64,000 bases of DNA from CAIVVT01 sp963823095 (GCA_963823095.1 CAWGKI010000001.1:930001-994000), one strand, 5' to 3'; positions 9,939 through 18,987 are shown, counted from the first letter of the stretch. Notes: generated from the letters alone by a model not told the origin. Program-made: numbers and translations.

Positions 9939-10802
9939 CTAGCGGCGACTATGAATCATGCCGCGCACGGCCCAAGCTCGCGCTGGGATCGAGAACGGCG
10001 CATCTTCTGCCCTTATGGCTAACTGGCGCTTCACCTCGCCATGCAGCGCCCGCCGACGGTCGCTATCGAGTTGCCGAAGGTAGACGCCGGCCGGTCCCTG
10101 ACCGAGCAAAAACGGATCCCAGTAGTCGGCAAACGACTCAAACCGCATTGTAATGTCTAGCGGCCGCTCCTCGACGCGCTCCAGTCCGCCCTGTCGCCAG
10201 AATGCTCCCAGCTCGCCAGCGCGGCATAAGGGCATGTGAGTCTCGACTAGCTCTTGAGCATTTGGGTCAATCGTTGCAGCGGCATCCCAGAATGCACGGA
10301 GCATTCGCATCCCCGCGCCATAATCCCAAACGGCTGCCGAGATCCAGCCCCCTGGTTTCGTCACTCGACTCACTTCGCGTAGTGCTGTCTTCCGGTCGGG
10401 AATGAAATTGAATACCAGCAGCGACGAGCTGTTATCGAACGTTGCGTCGCCGAATCGCAACTGCTGGGCGTCGCCGACCTGAAATCTGACGCGGTCCTGA
10501 AAGCGGTTTCTGCTATTCGAGTAGCCGACGTACTCCTCTGAGGGGTCGATCCCCAGGACTTGGCAATGAACCTTCAGCTTGGCGATCGCGAACGCCAGGG
10601 CCCCGGTGCCCGAACCGACGTCAAGCACCCGTCCCATATCAGGAAGTCGGGTGAAATCCACGAGTAGAGGCGCGAGTGTGCGACTCCATCGACCCATGAA
10701 TCGGTCATAGGCTTCTGCATCCCCGAACATTTTGGGCTTCTGGCCCTGGCTGCGGAGGGCAGACCCGACGATCGGCGCGAGGAATCCTCTACGCGACAAC
10801 AT
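9939..10802 (-). CDS. Class I SAM-dependent methyltransferase
   Basis: 287 residues. Motif I reads VLDVGSGTGALAFAI, motif II contains VLGIDPSEEYVGY, and later come VGDAQQLRFGDATFDN and REVSRVTKPGGWISAAVWD, the usual methyltransferase 11/25 layout. The N-terminus MLSRRGFLAPIVGSAL looks like a short twin-arginine-type signal, which is odd for a cytosolic enzyme. Substrate not predictable. It is convergent with the acyltransferase gene (46-base gap). Confidence 0.85.
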   Translation of the reverse strand: MLSRRGFLAPIVGSALRSQGQKPKMFGDAEAYDRFMGRWSRTLAPLLVDFTRLPDMGRVLDVGSGTGALAFAIAKLKVHCQVLGIDPSEEYVGYSNSRNRFQDRVRFQVGDAQQLRFGDATFDNSSSLLVFNFIPDRKTALREVSRVTKPGGWISAAVWDYGAGMRMLRAFWDAAATIDPNAQELVETHMPLCRAGELGAFWRQGGLERVEERPLDITMRFESFADYWDPFLLGQGPAGVYLRQLDSDRRRALHGEVKRQLAIRAEDAPFSIPARAWAVRGMIHSRR

Positions 10803-10991
10803 TCCTTGAGATTAGCTCGCCTGGACAATTGTTCAAGCTGATTATTGCTTCAGATCGCGATCAGTCGCCTGGAGCTTAAAGGCCGGGCCGCTCAATTGGG
10901 GACGGGGAATCGAGGTCCAACTTCTGGGGGCCTCCGCAGATTAGCTAGTAATCCCCGGCATGCCTCGCCAATCGTGGTCCGCAGCGACATA

Positions 10992-11351
10992 TCAGTCCCA
11001 GCCCAACCCGAAGTTCTTAGCCGCGACTGCCAGCCTCTGATCGAGAGTCCAGAACTCGCAGTCCGACAGCAGAGCCGATGCGAGGAGATGCAGATCGACC
11101 CAACCCAGCCCTCGCCCCCAGAGTCTTCGATCTTCGATCAGTTTCAAAACCTCGTCGTCCGATGCCAAGTTCGCCGGCGGCAGCGCATGCAGGTCGGACA
11201 GCACTTCGGACCGGCGCTTCAGGTTTCCGCACGCCAATTCACCCGCGACGAAAGGATGCATCAGCACGAGTCCTTCCGACAGGCGATCGACCAGGACCGG
11301 CTCGCCTCGGCGCAAGTGTTGAATCCAGACGGAAGTATCGGCAAGAACCAT
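10992..11351 (-). CDS. vapC: VapC-type PIN-domain toxin ribonuclease
   Basis: 119 residues from ATG 11351. The four PIN acidic residues are visible: Asp5 (VLADTSVW), Glu38 (FVAGELACG), Asp86 (GWVDLHLL) and Asp104 (TLDQRL). PIN toxins cleave RNA with Mg2+ or Mn2+ and are held inactive by the partner antitoxin. The start codon overlaps the antitoxin stop (TGATG), a normal coupling in vapBC operons. A longer in-frame start at 11561 would read through the antitoxin gene and is rejected. Confidence 0.9.
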   Translation of the reverse strand: MVLADTSVWIQHLRRGEPVLVDRLSEGLVLMHPFVAGELACGNLKRRSEVLSDLHALPPANLASDDEVLKLIEDRRLWGRGLGWVDLHLLASALLSDCEFWTLDQRLAVAAKNFGLGWD

Positions 11352-11548
11352 CACGCAGGCCGCCGCCGCGGGATTTTCGCCAGCTTGGGTTGAGTGCCAC
11401 CCAGCGCGGCGAGCCGCTTGCCAGCCTGACGCGCGATCAGAGCCTCCAGGCCCGCCCGCACCAATGCGGTCTTTTCCTGAATGCCGGTCAAGGCCCTGGC
11501 GCGTTCCAGCAAGCTGTCGTCGATAATCAACGTAGTTCGCATATGCAT
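11351..11548 (-). CDS. vapB: VapB-type antitoxin (DUF2191-like)
   Basis: 65 residues starting MHMRTTLIIDDSLLERA; a start at the second Met (11542) is equally possible. The MRTTLIIDD opening and the following helices ALTGIQEKTALVRAGLEALIAR are typical of VapB antitoxins whose N-terminal domain binds DNA as a dimer. The basic tail (KIPRRRP) would contact the PIN toxin. It lies directly upstream of vapC with a one-base overlap and has a palindrome over its start codon. Confidence 0.88.
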   Translation of the reverse strand: MHMRTTLIIDDSLLERARALTGIQEKTALVRAGLEALIARQAGKRLAALGGTQPKLAKIPRRRPA

Positions 11549-11574
11549 GAGTATGCCTCATCTATGCATATGCG
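11538..11574 (-). promoter_or_regulatory. Likely VapBC autoregulatory operator
   Basis: Perfect 11-bp inverted arms CGCATATGCAT (11538-11548) and ATGCATATGCG (11564-11574) are separated by 15 bases and overlap the vapB start codon. VapB/VapC complexes normally repress their own promoter at such palindromes. The arm is AT-rich against the GC-rich surroundings. Confidence 0.65.
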
Positions 11575-11801
11575 TCCACGGCGGTCCGGGCGAGGGGGAA
11601 TCGGGGATGCTCGAATGGAGGCAGGCGGAGCCCGGCCCCATACGCCGATGGGCGGAGAAATGCCGCGATTGAGGTCGCTGGAATCGCTTAAGGTTCCACC
11701 GAATACAGCCATGGCTGGAATGGATCAGGCTGCGCCGGATCCCGGTAACGCCGCGCACTCTTCACGGAGAACAATTGCGCGACAACTTCCACCATGCGTC
11801 A

Positions 11802-12303
11802 TCAACCTCCACCACCACCCCCACCTCCACCTTGGGAGGAATAAGTGAGGGTTACGGTCAAGTTGTCAATATAGGCTCCGGGCGGAGATGTGGTCTGGCC
11901 CGGTCGGAATGCGGCCGTAGACGGTATAGGTCTTGGTGGACCCCGAGTTGACGAGCGTGACGGAATCACTCACATACGTCGTGCCCCCCGTGCCATCTCC
12001 CCAAAGTTGAGTGCGGGCTACATCGGTGTAGAGATCATACGTTAGTGAGCTCTTGCCGGATGTCATCTTACGCAGGCTGAGAGTACCGCCGCCCAGGCTT
12101 AGTTTGATCGTGTAGCTGAGCTGGTTGTTCTCCCCGCTGCCTTTACAGGTGACGAGAATGGTGCCGCTGGTGTCGCGTGGCTGGGTTGCCCCTCCCGAAT
12201 AGGCCCCGAAGGCGGTGCCCGAGGTCGTAACGGTGCAGGTCTGGGCTGACAGCGCGCCAGCGAGCGATACCATGAGGAGGCCGACGAAGAACTGGACCTT
12301 CAT
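11802..12303 (-). CDS. Spore coat U (SCPU)-domain pilin-like subunit with poly-Gly tail, frameshifted
   Basis: Starts MKVQFFVGLLMVSLAGALSAQ (signal peptide) and runs through the Csu-type subunit fold: CTVTTSGTAFGAYSG, VTCKGSGENN, YDLYTDVARTQLWGDG, YTVYGRIP. The open frame stops early at 11866, but after one extra G near 11900 the other frame gives the expected C-terminal donor-strand region (AYIDNLTVTLTY) followed by a tail of nine glycines. Merged length is about 166 residues. It is the last gene of the chaperone-usher operon and is predicted to be an assembled or tip subunit. The Gly tail is unusual for this family. Confidence 0.8.
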
Positions 12304-14658
12304 AGTTCCGCTCCACGGCATGTCAATGGTCCAATCCTGGGAAGCAGCTCGGAAGGAGCGACGCTCGGGATCTTCGCTTTACACTGATGGTCATCCCATC
12401 GAACGGTGAGTTCGGAAGGGTACTCCATTTCGGAAACGAAAACCTCGCCGCGGTAGCCTACCGGATACTGGGTTGGTTTCGCGTTCACGGTGACATTGGC
12501 TCCCAGGGGGACAGGCCGCCCGTCCTCGGTCACCAGCAGAATTGTTGCCCCTTTGATCTTCTCCGCTTCGAATCTTCATATAGACGCCGGTACGCGGAAA
12601 CGGGATCGCGGTGCGTTCGCTCAGGTCCAGCGAGGCGTCGATCGGGATGCCACGCTGGTCTACCCGCACCAGGTTCTTGTCATAAGGAACCAGCCAAGGC
12701 ACCACCGCAAGGCCGCTGCGGTTGGTACGTGCTCCCAGTTGGTTGTTGACGAAAATATCGGCGTTCTGCTCCCCAGGCACTTCCACAACGGCAAAGCTGT
12801 CGTTCAACCAACGAGTCGCCAGGATATGTTTGTGCAAGAAAATAAGCGAGCCCATCTCCGAGAACCGGAGGTTTGTCTGCTGGCCTGTCCTCTCGGCTTC
12901 CGCCGTGTAGCTCCCCTGGTTGTCCTGGTAAGAGAACCCGGCCGTGACCGCGTTCCGGTCAAAGCTGTCCACCTGGACTTTGTACCCGTAGCCTGGCCCG
13001 ATGGGAAGGGTGCGTTCAACGGTGAAGTTCGCTTCGCCGGTCTGGCTGTTGACATTGCCCATGGACGAGGCCATCAACCGCTCTCCCAAGGGGATCAGCA
13101 ATGCGATGGTGGCGCCATAGCGCGGTTTCCCAACGGTCGAGTAATTGCCGCCAATATTGAGATACGCCCGCCCGAGCCTCACTCCAACGGAAGCGAACGG
13201 CCCCCGCACGGTCGGCTCAGTACGTCCGTCACGTTGAAGATACGATGCGCTGACGATCACCCGGCTGCCTAGGGGGTGACTGATCGATCCTTGAATGAGT
13301 TGACCGGCAGGCCTCTGCCAAGGATTCAAGCCTAGTTGACGGAAGTTGCCCGACGTGGACTGGTAGTGAGCCGAGAGCATGAAGCCTTGCGCTGGACGGC
13401 TGTAGTCCGCATAAACCAATTTGCCCAGCCTGCCGTCGAAGCTTCCTGCAACGCCTGCACTCATAATGCCGATTCGGTTCAGCGACCAGGTAAGGCCGCC
13501 CCCCGCGGTGCGGTTGTCGAGCCCCAATTCTGCCCTGCCCTCGATCGTGAGTTTGTCGGTGATCCCGTAACGATGGGTACCCTCGAAAAAGAAAGAGCGA
13601 TAGCCGTAGCTGGTCTGTCCCATGTTCTGTCTGGGGCTGCCGGCTTCATAGGTATACTCGCTGGTACCCTTCCTGAGCAATTGAATGGAAGAGATGTAAG
13701 GTTGCGAGATCAGTTGTTGGCGGCCCAGCGCGTCGGTGACCACCATTTGCATTTGTCCCTGGCCGGTGACGATAGGGATGTTGTGAATCGCAAATGGGCC
13801 GGTATCCACCTGTTGCGAAAGAGTCTTGACGTTGTTCACATAAACATCGACCATGGACGGCTGGACGGCAAGACCGCTCATGCTGGGAAGCACGAAAGGG
13901 ACGAAATCGGGCTGCGTGGAGAATTTGCTCGCCCACTGGACGCCAGCGAAGTAGATCCGCCCGCTCCAGGCGTTACTGGCGCTGATCGAATCGCCGATCG
14001 CCAGAGTGGCCTTACGGTCGGGGAAGTCACGGAAGAACTGCGTGTCGAGACGAACAATATGCCGGCCTTGCACGAGGTCGGCTGTATTGTAGCGCGAGAC
14101 CAGAACGCCCAGATTGCTGAACAGACCGCCTTCGACCAGACCCGATAAGACATTGGTGCCCGGCCCGCGAGTGAACTGAAAGTTGTGGTTCAGAAAGAGT
14201 CCGGGCTCGGAAGGCTGGGGCTTTCCACCCCGGAGCCCATTGACGTCAAGGTGGCTCTCGTCAAAAGCATCCGGCGGCGCAGTGACATCGAGCGATTGCT
14301 GCTCACTGTTAATCCGCACTACCGCGCCCGCAATCGCACCGAGTGGATAATACGCCTGGCCGTCCACCTCAATGGCGGGTGCGGAAGGCAGACGGAGCCG
14401 TGCGCTCTTGAGCACGTCACCACTGAGGTAAAACTCCGACTCCCCTTTGGCTAGGACTCTCGCAAACTGAGTCACGCTTTGCCCGTTGACGGTCACGGCG
14501 AACAGCTTGTCCTCCAGCCCCGCCGGCCTCGCAGTATTCGCCGCTGGCCTCGCAGCATTCACCGCCGGTGTAGCCGTATTCAGCGCCGGCTCAGCACCGG
14601 CCGCTAGAATAGACGCCCAGATGACGGCCTCAGCGGTTCTCCGTAGACAGATCGGCAT
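12300..14658 (-). CDS. Outer-membrane fimbrial usher (CsuD/FimD-like), frameshifted near 3' end
   Basis: About 785 residues after merging two frames. I place the start at ATG 14658 (MPICLRRTAEAVIWASILAAGA, signal peptide), overlapping the chaperone gene by 29 bases. A low-complexity segment (AVNAARPAANTARPAG) precedes the N-terminal usher domain. A long beta-barrel with plug follows (GSPRQNMGQTSYGYRSFFFE, GLTWSLNRIGIMSAGVAG), then C-terminal domains (VRVDQRGIPIDASLDLSERT). One extra base near 12566 shifts the frame; the correct continuation reads GATILLVTEDGRPVPLGANV. The usher recruits chaperone-subunit complexes and secretes the fibre. Confidence 0.87.
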
Positions 14659-15346
14659 GCATTTCCCGCTGGTCCGTTTCGGCTTCCACCAGGAGCCGGC
14701 CGGCACGCAGAAGGCTCTCTTCTTTGATGGCCCACTCGTGGCTGCCACCGGGGAGCACGTAGACGTTCGTGGCCTCGAGATGGTCGGGTTCTGTGTCAGG
14801 CTTGGCCCAGAACTTAAGCCGCTTGATCTGGACGTGCACATTGCCCCGGTTCTCCACCAGTAATTTCATGTGGCTTTCGTCGGTCCGCGACACACGCCAC
14901 ACCAAGTCAGGCACTGCCTGCCCGTTCGGCAATGCAAACACCGGGATGCTGATCCGCAGAAGCGTCTTAAGACCCTTGAAGCCTGGCGTTGGCGGTGGCG
15001 GCAGTTCCTCGAAGATCAGCCTGTAGCTGGTTTCCACCGGCCCGGTATTTGCGCGACGCAACCCCATTCGGACGAACCGCGTCTGTCCGGGGGCAAGATT
15101 AAGGATCGGCGGGTTGAGCAGAATGTCGTCAGAGTCGGCGAATACTTCCCCTGTGCCCTGGGGATTCCAAGCCACGGCGTGGACCTGAATGGTCACCGGG
15201 GCGTCGCCCAGGCTTGTCACGCTCACGCTCGTTTGTGGCTGCCGGGCGGAAAACTCAATGCGGACGGGTTTCACATTGAAGGAACCCGCCGACACCAAGA
15301 GTCCGCCCGCAAGCCAAGCCCAAACGATCTTCAGATGTCTGGCCAT
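14630..15346 (-). CDS. Periplasmic fimbrial chaperone (PapD-like, Csu type)
   Basis: 238 residues with a signal peptide (MARHLKIVWAWLAGGLLVSAG). The two Ig-like domains carry typical strings: VRIEFSARQPQTSVSVTSLG, LNLAPGQTRFVRMGLRR, YRLIFEELPPP and RISIPVFALP. The domain 2 segment HMKLLVENRGNVHVQIKRL is the standard position for subunit-binding strands. The chaperone donates a strand to nascent subunits and delivers them to the usher encoded next. It is 10 bases downstream of the first SCPU gene. Confidence 0.9.
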   Translation of the reverse strand: MARHLKIVWAWLAGGLLVSAGSFNVKPVRIEFSARQPQTSVSVTSLGDAPVTIQVHAVAWNPQGTGEVFADSDDILLNPPILNLAPGQTRFVRMGLRRANTGPVETSYRLIFEELPPPPTPGFKGLKTLLRISIPVFALPNGQAVPDLVWRVSRTDESHMKLLVENRGNVHVQIKRLKFWAKPDTEPDHLEATNVYVLPGGSHEWAIKEESLLRAGRLLVEAETDQREMHADLSTENR

Positions 15347-15356
15347 CAGCCCAGAC

Positions 15357-15872
15357 CTAGAACGTGATCGTAACCGTGATCAGGTCGGTGTAGGGATCGG
15401 GGTCCAGCCCGGTCTGACCTCCCGGAATTTGGCCGTAGACGGTCATGGTCGTGCTCGCCCCAGTTCCGACATAGGCGACACCGGTGGGCGTGGTGCCACC
15501 CCAAACTATTGTGCGGCCGGTGTCCTTGTACAGGTTGTAGTTCATCTTGTCCGTCCCTGGGTCGGCCATGGTCCTCAGCGGTGTCGCCGGCGCCGATCCA
15601 CTGGCGGGGTGCTGCCCCTCGTCTATCGTAATCGTGGCATTCGCACCGGTTGTGCAATACAGCGTAAGAGTGGCCGTTTGATTCAGAGGCACGCCCGTCG
15701 GGTTAGTGACAATCGGATCGTAAGGACCGAATGCCATCGAGGACGCGCTGATCGAGCAGCTTGAGGCGATGTTGGCGCTGACGACCATGGCGGCGGTCGC
15801 GGTAGTTGCCTGAACGGCACACGCGGCGCAAACCAGAATCAGTGCGATAACTACAAATCTATAACGCTTCAT
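15357..15872 (-). CDS. SCPU-domain pilus major subunit candidate
   Basis: 171 residues from ATG 15872, with a good ribosome site (AGAGGAGAAG) ten bases upstream. The signal peptide ends near ATTATAAMV. The mature part has the Cys pair of SCPU proteins (SSCSISASSMAFGPYDP, LTLYCTTGANA), the conserved NYNLYKDTGRTIVWGG, and the terminal strand TDLITVTITF. First gene of the pilus operon, as is usual for the major subunit. A frame extension to 15929 lacks support. Confidence 0.88.
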   Translation of the reverse strand: MKRYRFVVIALILVCAACAVQATTATAAMVVSANIASSCSISASSMAFGPYDPIVTNPTGVPLNQTATLTLYCTTGANATITIDEGQHPASGSAPATPLRTMADPGTDKMNYNLYKDTGRTIVWGGTTPTGVAYVGTGASTTMTVYGQIPGGQTGLDPDPYTDLITVTITF

Positions 15873-16382
15873 TGAAGTCGCTTCTCCTCTTGAGACTTTG
15901 TACTTTCTCTGGCGGCGAGCCCTCCTCACCAGGTGGTCCGCCGTTCTCCGCCAGCGCTTGACAACGAGTCGCGGCTGACCGCGTCAAAGGCCCTGGCGGG
16001 ACCTCCGATTCACCCTTGTCACAGGATTACAGTAGGTCTAAAATGAATGGAACACAATACAAGATATTCAGGTCTTGTTAGTTTCTATCTAAAGATAGTA
16101 CCATTACGCTCAAGGTACTACCTCGATCCGGTAGTTCGGCGCTAACTCTACCGAAATTCCCCAGAATCGCAAGGCTTGATGTCAGGGATTGGAATCTGGG
16201 GACAGAATTCGCTTCCCGTTAGACGAAATGCCGCAAGCGGACATCAGAGATGGCTCGGATTTCGAAAGTTGTGTCTGAGAGTGCGAAAAAAGCGTTATCT
16301 TCGGCTTGCCTCTACACCTCTGATGCATCAGGACACTGGCGGCGGCCCTGGTGTGCCTCGCCTAAAGCCGCCGCGGCGCGGC
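15873..16382. other. 510-bp gap upstream of the pilus operon; AT-rich control region
   Basis: No credible ORF. Bases 16050-16170 are much richer in A/T than the surroundings. They include the 14-bp palindrome CTATCTAAAGATAG (16085-16098) flanked by GTACC and GGTAC. I could not place a convincing -35/-10 pair. This is the probable promoter and regulator-binding region of the SCPU-chaperone-usher operon on the minus strand. Confidence 0.45.
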
Positions 16383-16889
16383 TCACTGCTTGAGTTTCGC
16401 CGACCAGTCTCCGGTTCTTAGCACTTTCGTGCCGGACTGGCGGCTCTTTTCCGATTCGGTCCACTTGCCCTGGGTCAGGCTCCTGCCGTCGGCGGAGAGG
16501 ACGGCGGTATAGGAGCTGATGTTGCTGGCTCCAGTGGTGAACTCCACCGCGCGGGTAGCTTTGTTATAGGTGCAGGGCGCCGACACCCCTCTGCCCCCTA
16601 CATTCGGGTCGGTGGACTCCATTTCGAGACTGCACATGGAGTGGAAGCGGTCCACGTCGAAGCTCTGCGGATCGAGTTTCTCGATGGTCAGCGTGCCGGT
16701 CCACACGAGACCCTTGTTGTCTTTGCCCGTGAACTCCCATTTGCCAAGCGCGGGGCCGTCGCCACTCTTGGCCTGTTGTGGTTCACCGGCGCCAGGGCCT
16801 GCCTTCGCGGCAATGGCCTGGAAAGTGGAAAAGACGAAGATGCTCAGGAGAGCAATTGAGATACGGTTCTTGAACATGGTCCTCCTCAC
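16383..16889 (-). CDS. Secreted or periplasmic hypothetical protein
   Basis: 168 residues. The start MRRTMFKNRISIALLSIFVF gives a signal peptide (second Met at 16877 possible), ending near AIAAKAGPG. The mature domain is beta-rich, with WEFTGKDNKGLVWTGTLTIEKL near the front and two cysteines (HSMCSLEM, SAPCTYN) that could form a disulfide. No family recognised. Transcribed toward the pilus operon but separated by a 500-base gap. Confidence 0.6.
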   Translation of the reverse strand: MRRTMFKNRISIALLSIFVFSTFQAIAAKAGPGAGEPQQAKSGDGPALGKWEFTGKDNKGLVWTGTLTIEKLDPQSFDVDRFHSMCSLEMESTDPNVGGRGVSAPCTYNKATRAVEFTTGASNISSYTAVLSADGRSLTQGKWTESEKSRQSGTKVLRTGDWSAKLKQ

Positions 16890-17607
16890 GGTGGCATCAT
16901 GCTATCTCAATCGGGGATGAAACGGAATGCGCGACCACGCGGCGTTTATTGGCGATAGGAAATTGTGGCGAAAACCGCAAAACCGAAAGACTTTTCGGTT
17001 TTGTCCGGTAACTTACTGATTCCAGGTGGGCACTTCAGCCAAAACCGCAAATTCTTACGGTTTGCTCTGAACACCTGGCTGTTGATTACGCGGCGCTTGA
17101 ACTCCGAGTCCTTGCCAGCCCAGGGCGCCCTCCCGTTAGTCGGGGCCGCGCGAGTCGTGGTCGGCCGGCCAGAACGAAATTCTTATATGGAACAAGCGGT
17201 CGCAGAGCTGCACCGCCTCCCGTTGGTCGGTGAGCGACGATTGTAGTCGGCCGCAGCCAACGGAACGAAAATATCGCTTGACAGTGCGGGGCCTTCTCAT
17301 GGAAGCCCCGAACGAAAGAGGGGTCCCCCGGAACTCTCCTCCGCTTCACGGTCCTCATTCGGCTCCGCGCTTCCGTTGATTTCCACCCAGCGCCGAGGCC
17401 GCTTCCACGGGACCCCTCTCTTCGTTCGGGGCTCGCCGGCTATTCGTTGTGGGCGGCGGCCGCATCAACGTCAGCGTCGCAATCGAGGTGCTGGGAGACG
17501 GACATGTCATTTTCATCGTTGGGGGTGCACGGCTTGCCGGTCATGCAGAGATCGGTGTTTCCGCCCCCCGGCCGTTGGGCGTGCCGCGCGGCGGTAGACT
17601 CGATCTT
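16890..17607. other. 718-bp gene-free region with inverted repeats
   Basis: No ORF here has convincing coding character. Structures present: a perfect 11-bp hairpin CAAAACCGAAA/TTTCGGTTTTG at 16978-17003 without a T-run; repeated AAAACCGCAAA strings at 16971 and near 17041; two copies of CCTCCCGTTnGTCGG near 17130 and 17217; and a long inverted pair at 17304-17327 and 17409-17433. It may be a graveyard of intergenic repeats between the divergent genes on either side. Confidence 0.55.
17304..17433. repeat. Long-arm inverted repeat
   Basis: The left arm at 17304-17327 begins AGCCCCGAACGAAAGAGG. The right arm at 17409-17433 is its reverse complement except for a one-base indel (TCTTCGTTCGGGGCT at the end). 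The loop is about 81 bases. It is distinct from families A to C, although it has the same general plan of long arms with an unlike centre. Confidence 0.75.
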
Positions 17608-18276
17608 ATGCACAAGATCGTAGCTGCTCTGTTCCTCACGCTTCAAGTCGCGTCACTTCAGATCGCGTCACCCCAGATGGCATTTGCCGCCGACGATGCC
17701 GGCTTCACTTCCCTGTTCGACGGGAAGAGCCTGAAAGGATGGAAACTCGTCGGCGGCCACGGCCCCGGCTACCTGGCGCAGGACGGAAAGATCGTTTGCC
17801 CGGCGGATGGCGGCGGCAATCTCTTCACCGAAAAGGAATATGGCAATTTCGCTTTCCGCTTCGAGTTTCTCCTGACCCCGGGCGCGAACAACGGCATCGG
17901 CATTCGCGCGCCCTATGAAGGCGACGCCGCGTACCAAGGTATGGAGATCCAGATCCTCGACGACGGAGACAAGATGTACAAGGGCGAGATCCGGCCCGAA
18001 CAGTATCACGGCTCAGTCTATGATTGCATTCCGGCGCGCACGGGCTTTCGGAAACCGGTCGGGGAGTGGAACGAGGAGGAGATCGTCGCCAATGGCCGCC
18101 GAGTCAAGGTGACGCTGAACGGCGTGATCATTCTGGACGCCGATCTCGATATCGTGAAAGAGCCAAAGGTCCTGGCGCATCACCCTGGCCTCGCTCGGCG
18201 ATCTGGCCACATCGGATTCCTCGGCCACGGGAGTCACGTGGAGTTCCGCAACATCCGCGTCAAGGAATTGCGATAG
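17608..18276 (+). CDS. Secreted DUF1080 (3-keto-disaccharide hydrolase-like) protein
   Basis: 222 residues from ATG 17608, with a signal peptide (MHKIVAALFLTLQVASLQIA...AFA). The DUF1080 concanavalin-like jelly roll is clear: GFTSLFDGKSLKGWKLVGGH, FRFEFLLTPGANNGIGIRAP, MEIQILDDGD, GSVYDCIPA, and RSGHIGFLGHGSHVEFRNIRVKEL (read in two pieces). The domain is linked to glycan or keto-sugar hydrolysis and is greatly expanded in Acidobacteriota and Planctomycetota. A longer start at 17449 would add unlikely sequence. Confidence 0.88.
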   Translation: MHKIVAALFLTLQVASLQIASPQMAFAADDAGFTSLFDGKSLKGWKLVGGHGPGYLAQDGKIVCPADGGGNLFTEKEYGNFAFRFEFLLTPGANNGIGIRAPYEGDAAYQGMEIQILDDGDKMYKGEIRPEQYHGSVYDCIPARTGFRKPVGEWNEEEIVANGRRVKVTLNGVIILDADLDIVKEPKVLAHHPGLARRSGHIGFLGHGSHVEFRNIRVKELR

Positions 18277-18324
18277 TGGCTTGCAGACAGGCAACCCTGC
18301 CATCTGGTGAGTGCGCCGCGGGCG

Positions 18325-18422
18325 TTGTGGCGTATGCTTCAGCGTGCCGTGGTGGCATTCATGCCACCATTTGGCCGGACGTCGACTGAAGTCGACGCTG
18401 CACGCTAAAGCGTGCGCCACAA
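18325..18422 (-). repeat. Family A compound palindrome, copy 2 (inverted)
   Basis: The outer arms 18325-18347 and 18400-18422 pair with three mismatches. The inner hairpins TGGTGGCAT/ATGCCACCA and CGTCGAC/GTCGACG come in the order opposite to copy 1 at 6979, so this is the same element in reverse orientation. It lies between the convergent DUF1080 gene and the gene at 18452 and could serve as a bidirectional 3'-end structure. Confidence 0.88.
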
Positions 18423-18451
18423 GCTTCTCAGATTCCCAGGTGGAGAGAGAT

Positions 18452-18892
18452 TTACCCCTTGCGGTCGAGACTCTCCAGCTCTTTCCAGATGTCGTCGTCG
18501 TTGGGGGTCCACTCGGCGGGCCGCTGGCCTTCGGTGTGGGCTTCCGGTTCCGTCAGCGTCCCGTGGCCGTAAGGACAGATGGATTCGATTTGCGGCGGAC
18601 TGAGCAAAGTCGCCCGGCTCCAGGAGCCTTTTTGGAGCGGCATGCGCAGGTGGCGCAAGCAGGTGCGGCAGCGCGTCTGCTGGTCCCACACGACCATGTA
18701 AACCAATCCGACGCCGAGCAGGAATAAACCGAAGATGGCGGAGGTCCAGAGCAGGTCCTGCGGGTAACGGGAGACGCGGTAGTGCAGGAACAGAGCCGGC
18801 TCCGGAAGCAGCCAGTTCATCAGGTCCCAGACCGCGCGTAGAAACACGGCGACCACTGCCAGTTTCGCTACAAAGTAAGCCCAGTACTTCAC
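18452..18892 (-). CDS. Membrane protein with C-terminal zinc-ribbon-like cysteines
   Basis: 146 residues. Two hydrophobic helices lie at about residues 5-25 (AYFVAKLAVVAVFLRAVW) and 48-68 (LLWTSAIFGLFLLGVGLVYMVV). The cytosolic-looking tail carries CRTCLRHLRM and CPYGHG, which could form a four-ligand zinc site (three Cys plus His or Cys). The end is acidic (NDDDIWKELESLD). Family not recognised. The start ATG 18892 has no strong ribosome site. Confidence 0.6.
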   Translation of the reverse strand: MKYWAYFVAKLAVVAVFLRAVWDLMNWLLPEPALFLHYRVSRYPQDLLWTSAIFGLFLLGVGLVYMVVWDQQTRCRTCLRHLRMPLQKGSWSRATLLSPPQIESICPYGHGTLTEPEAHTEGQRPAEWTPNDDDIWKELESLDRKG

Positions 18893-18987
18893 AGCGCCTC
18901 CTGCCTATTAGACTGAGCCTGTGCGCGAAAGATACAAGCCTTTCGTGTAACAAACCCGGCAAAAGGGCGGTGCGAAACGGGGATGGA

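Noticed and set aside
16978..17003. Terminator at CAAAACCGAAA/TTTCGGTTTTG
   Set aside because: Perfect hairpin but no T-run on either side and no gene ending nearby; kept only as a structural note.
17086..17358. 90-codon minus-strand ORF
   Set aside because: Repeat-derived composition, no ribosome site and no conserved pattern.
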